Below are positions 23,499 through 23,527 of a DNA stretch of 23,527 bases, in pieces. The notes under the pieces were generated by a model. That model searched no databases and was not told the DNA's origin. It saw nothing but the letters and a program-made list of their open reading frames with translations. The translations under genes and the position numbers were made by a program. Position 1 is the stretch's first letter; each line of letters begins with the position of its first letter. Source of the DNA: Chrysochromulina tobinii (taxonomy: Eukaryota > Haptophyta > Prymnesiales > Chrysochromulinaceae); contig JWZX01002233.1 of the NCBI GenBank assembly GCA_001275005.1, positions 1-23,527 of the forward strand. Direction: 5' to 3'.

Positions 23499-23527
23499 AT
23501 GGTAGACGAGGGGGAAGCGGCGGCCGA
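23499..23527 (+). CDS. Possible 5' end of a divergent gene (partial)
   Basis: An ATG in a strong eukaryotic context (GCCATGG) opens a frame reading MVDEGEAAA that leaves the window after nine codons. Its acidic/Ala-rich start suits a soluble protein, but nine codons are too few to identify anything. It may instead be chance. Confidence 0.3.

Overview
This window is nuclear DNA of a GC-rich unicellular eukaryote, most plausibly a haptophyte-like marine alga. The reasons are spliced genes, very high GC with long antisense shadow reading frames, a four-domain voltage-gated cation channel, a membrane-anchored alkaline phosphatase, a motor-type kinesin relative, and secretory glycan enzymes fused to Notch/Lin-12 repeats and kringles. 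The lineage is inferred from style, not proven. Nothing bacterial (operons, ribosome binding sites, CRISPR) is present.

Layout. Bases 439-3760 (+): a complete 10-exon alkaline phosphatase gene that I could reassemble into a 633-residue frame. Bases 4707-5837: a 1131-bp element with long terminal inverted repeats, flanked by TA on both sides. Bases 5897-7806 (+): a three-exon gene for a His- and Cys-containing protein I cannot name. Bases 8362-13818 (+): a two-exon four-domain voltage-gated Ca/Na-type channel with an apparent C-terminal frame break. Bases 17198-14805 (-): an intronless kinesin-like motor fused to kinesin-light-chain-like TPRs. Bases 19387-17801 (-): an intronless KH-domain RNA-binding protein. 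Bases 23400-19492 (-): an intronless 1302-residue chimera of sulfotransferase, GT8 glycosyltransferase, LNR, kringle and PPC-like domains with a C-terminal membrane anchor. A possible divergent gene starts at 23499 (+) and leaves the window.

The strongest unusual signals are three. First, the introns of the left third are built from short GATTGC/GATGACC repeats and carry copies of the neighbouring exon ends, including duplicated splice sites. At least two introns have exactly the length of the duplication offset, as expected for intron birth by tandem duplication of an AG|GT-containing segment. Second, two architectures look new: the sulfotransferase-GT8-LNR-kringle-PPC-TM protein, and the degenerate kinesin motor joined to light-chain-like TPRs. 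Third, the channel has an Asp/Gly/Asp/Asp selectivity ring.

The genes do not form a pathway. Alkaline phosphatase (phosphate scavenging), the channel (excitability or Ca signalling) and the sulfo/glycosyl chimera (probably matrix or scale polysaccharide) all fit the surface of a marine flagellate or coccolithophore-like cell, but that link is inference. Splice sites were assigned by eye from reading frame, consensus and family alignment; no transcript evidence was available.
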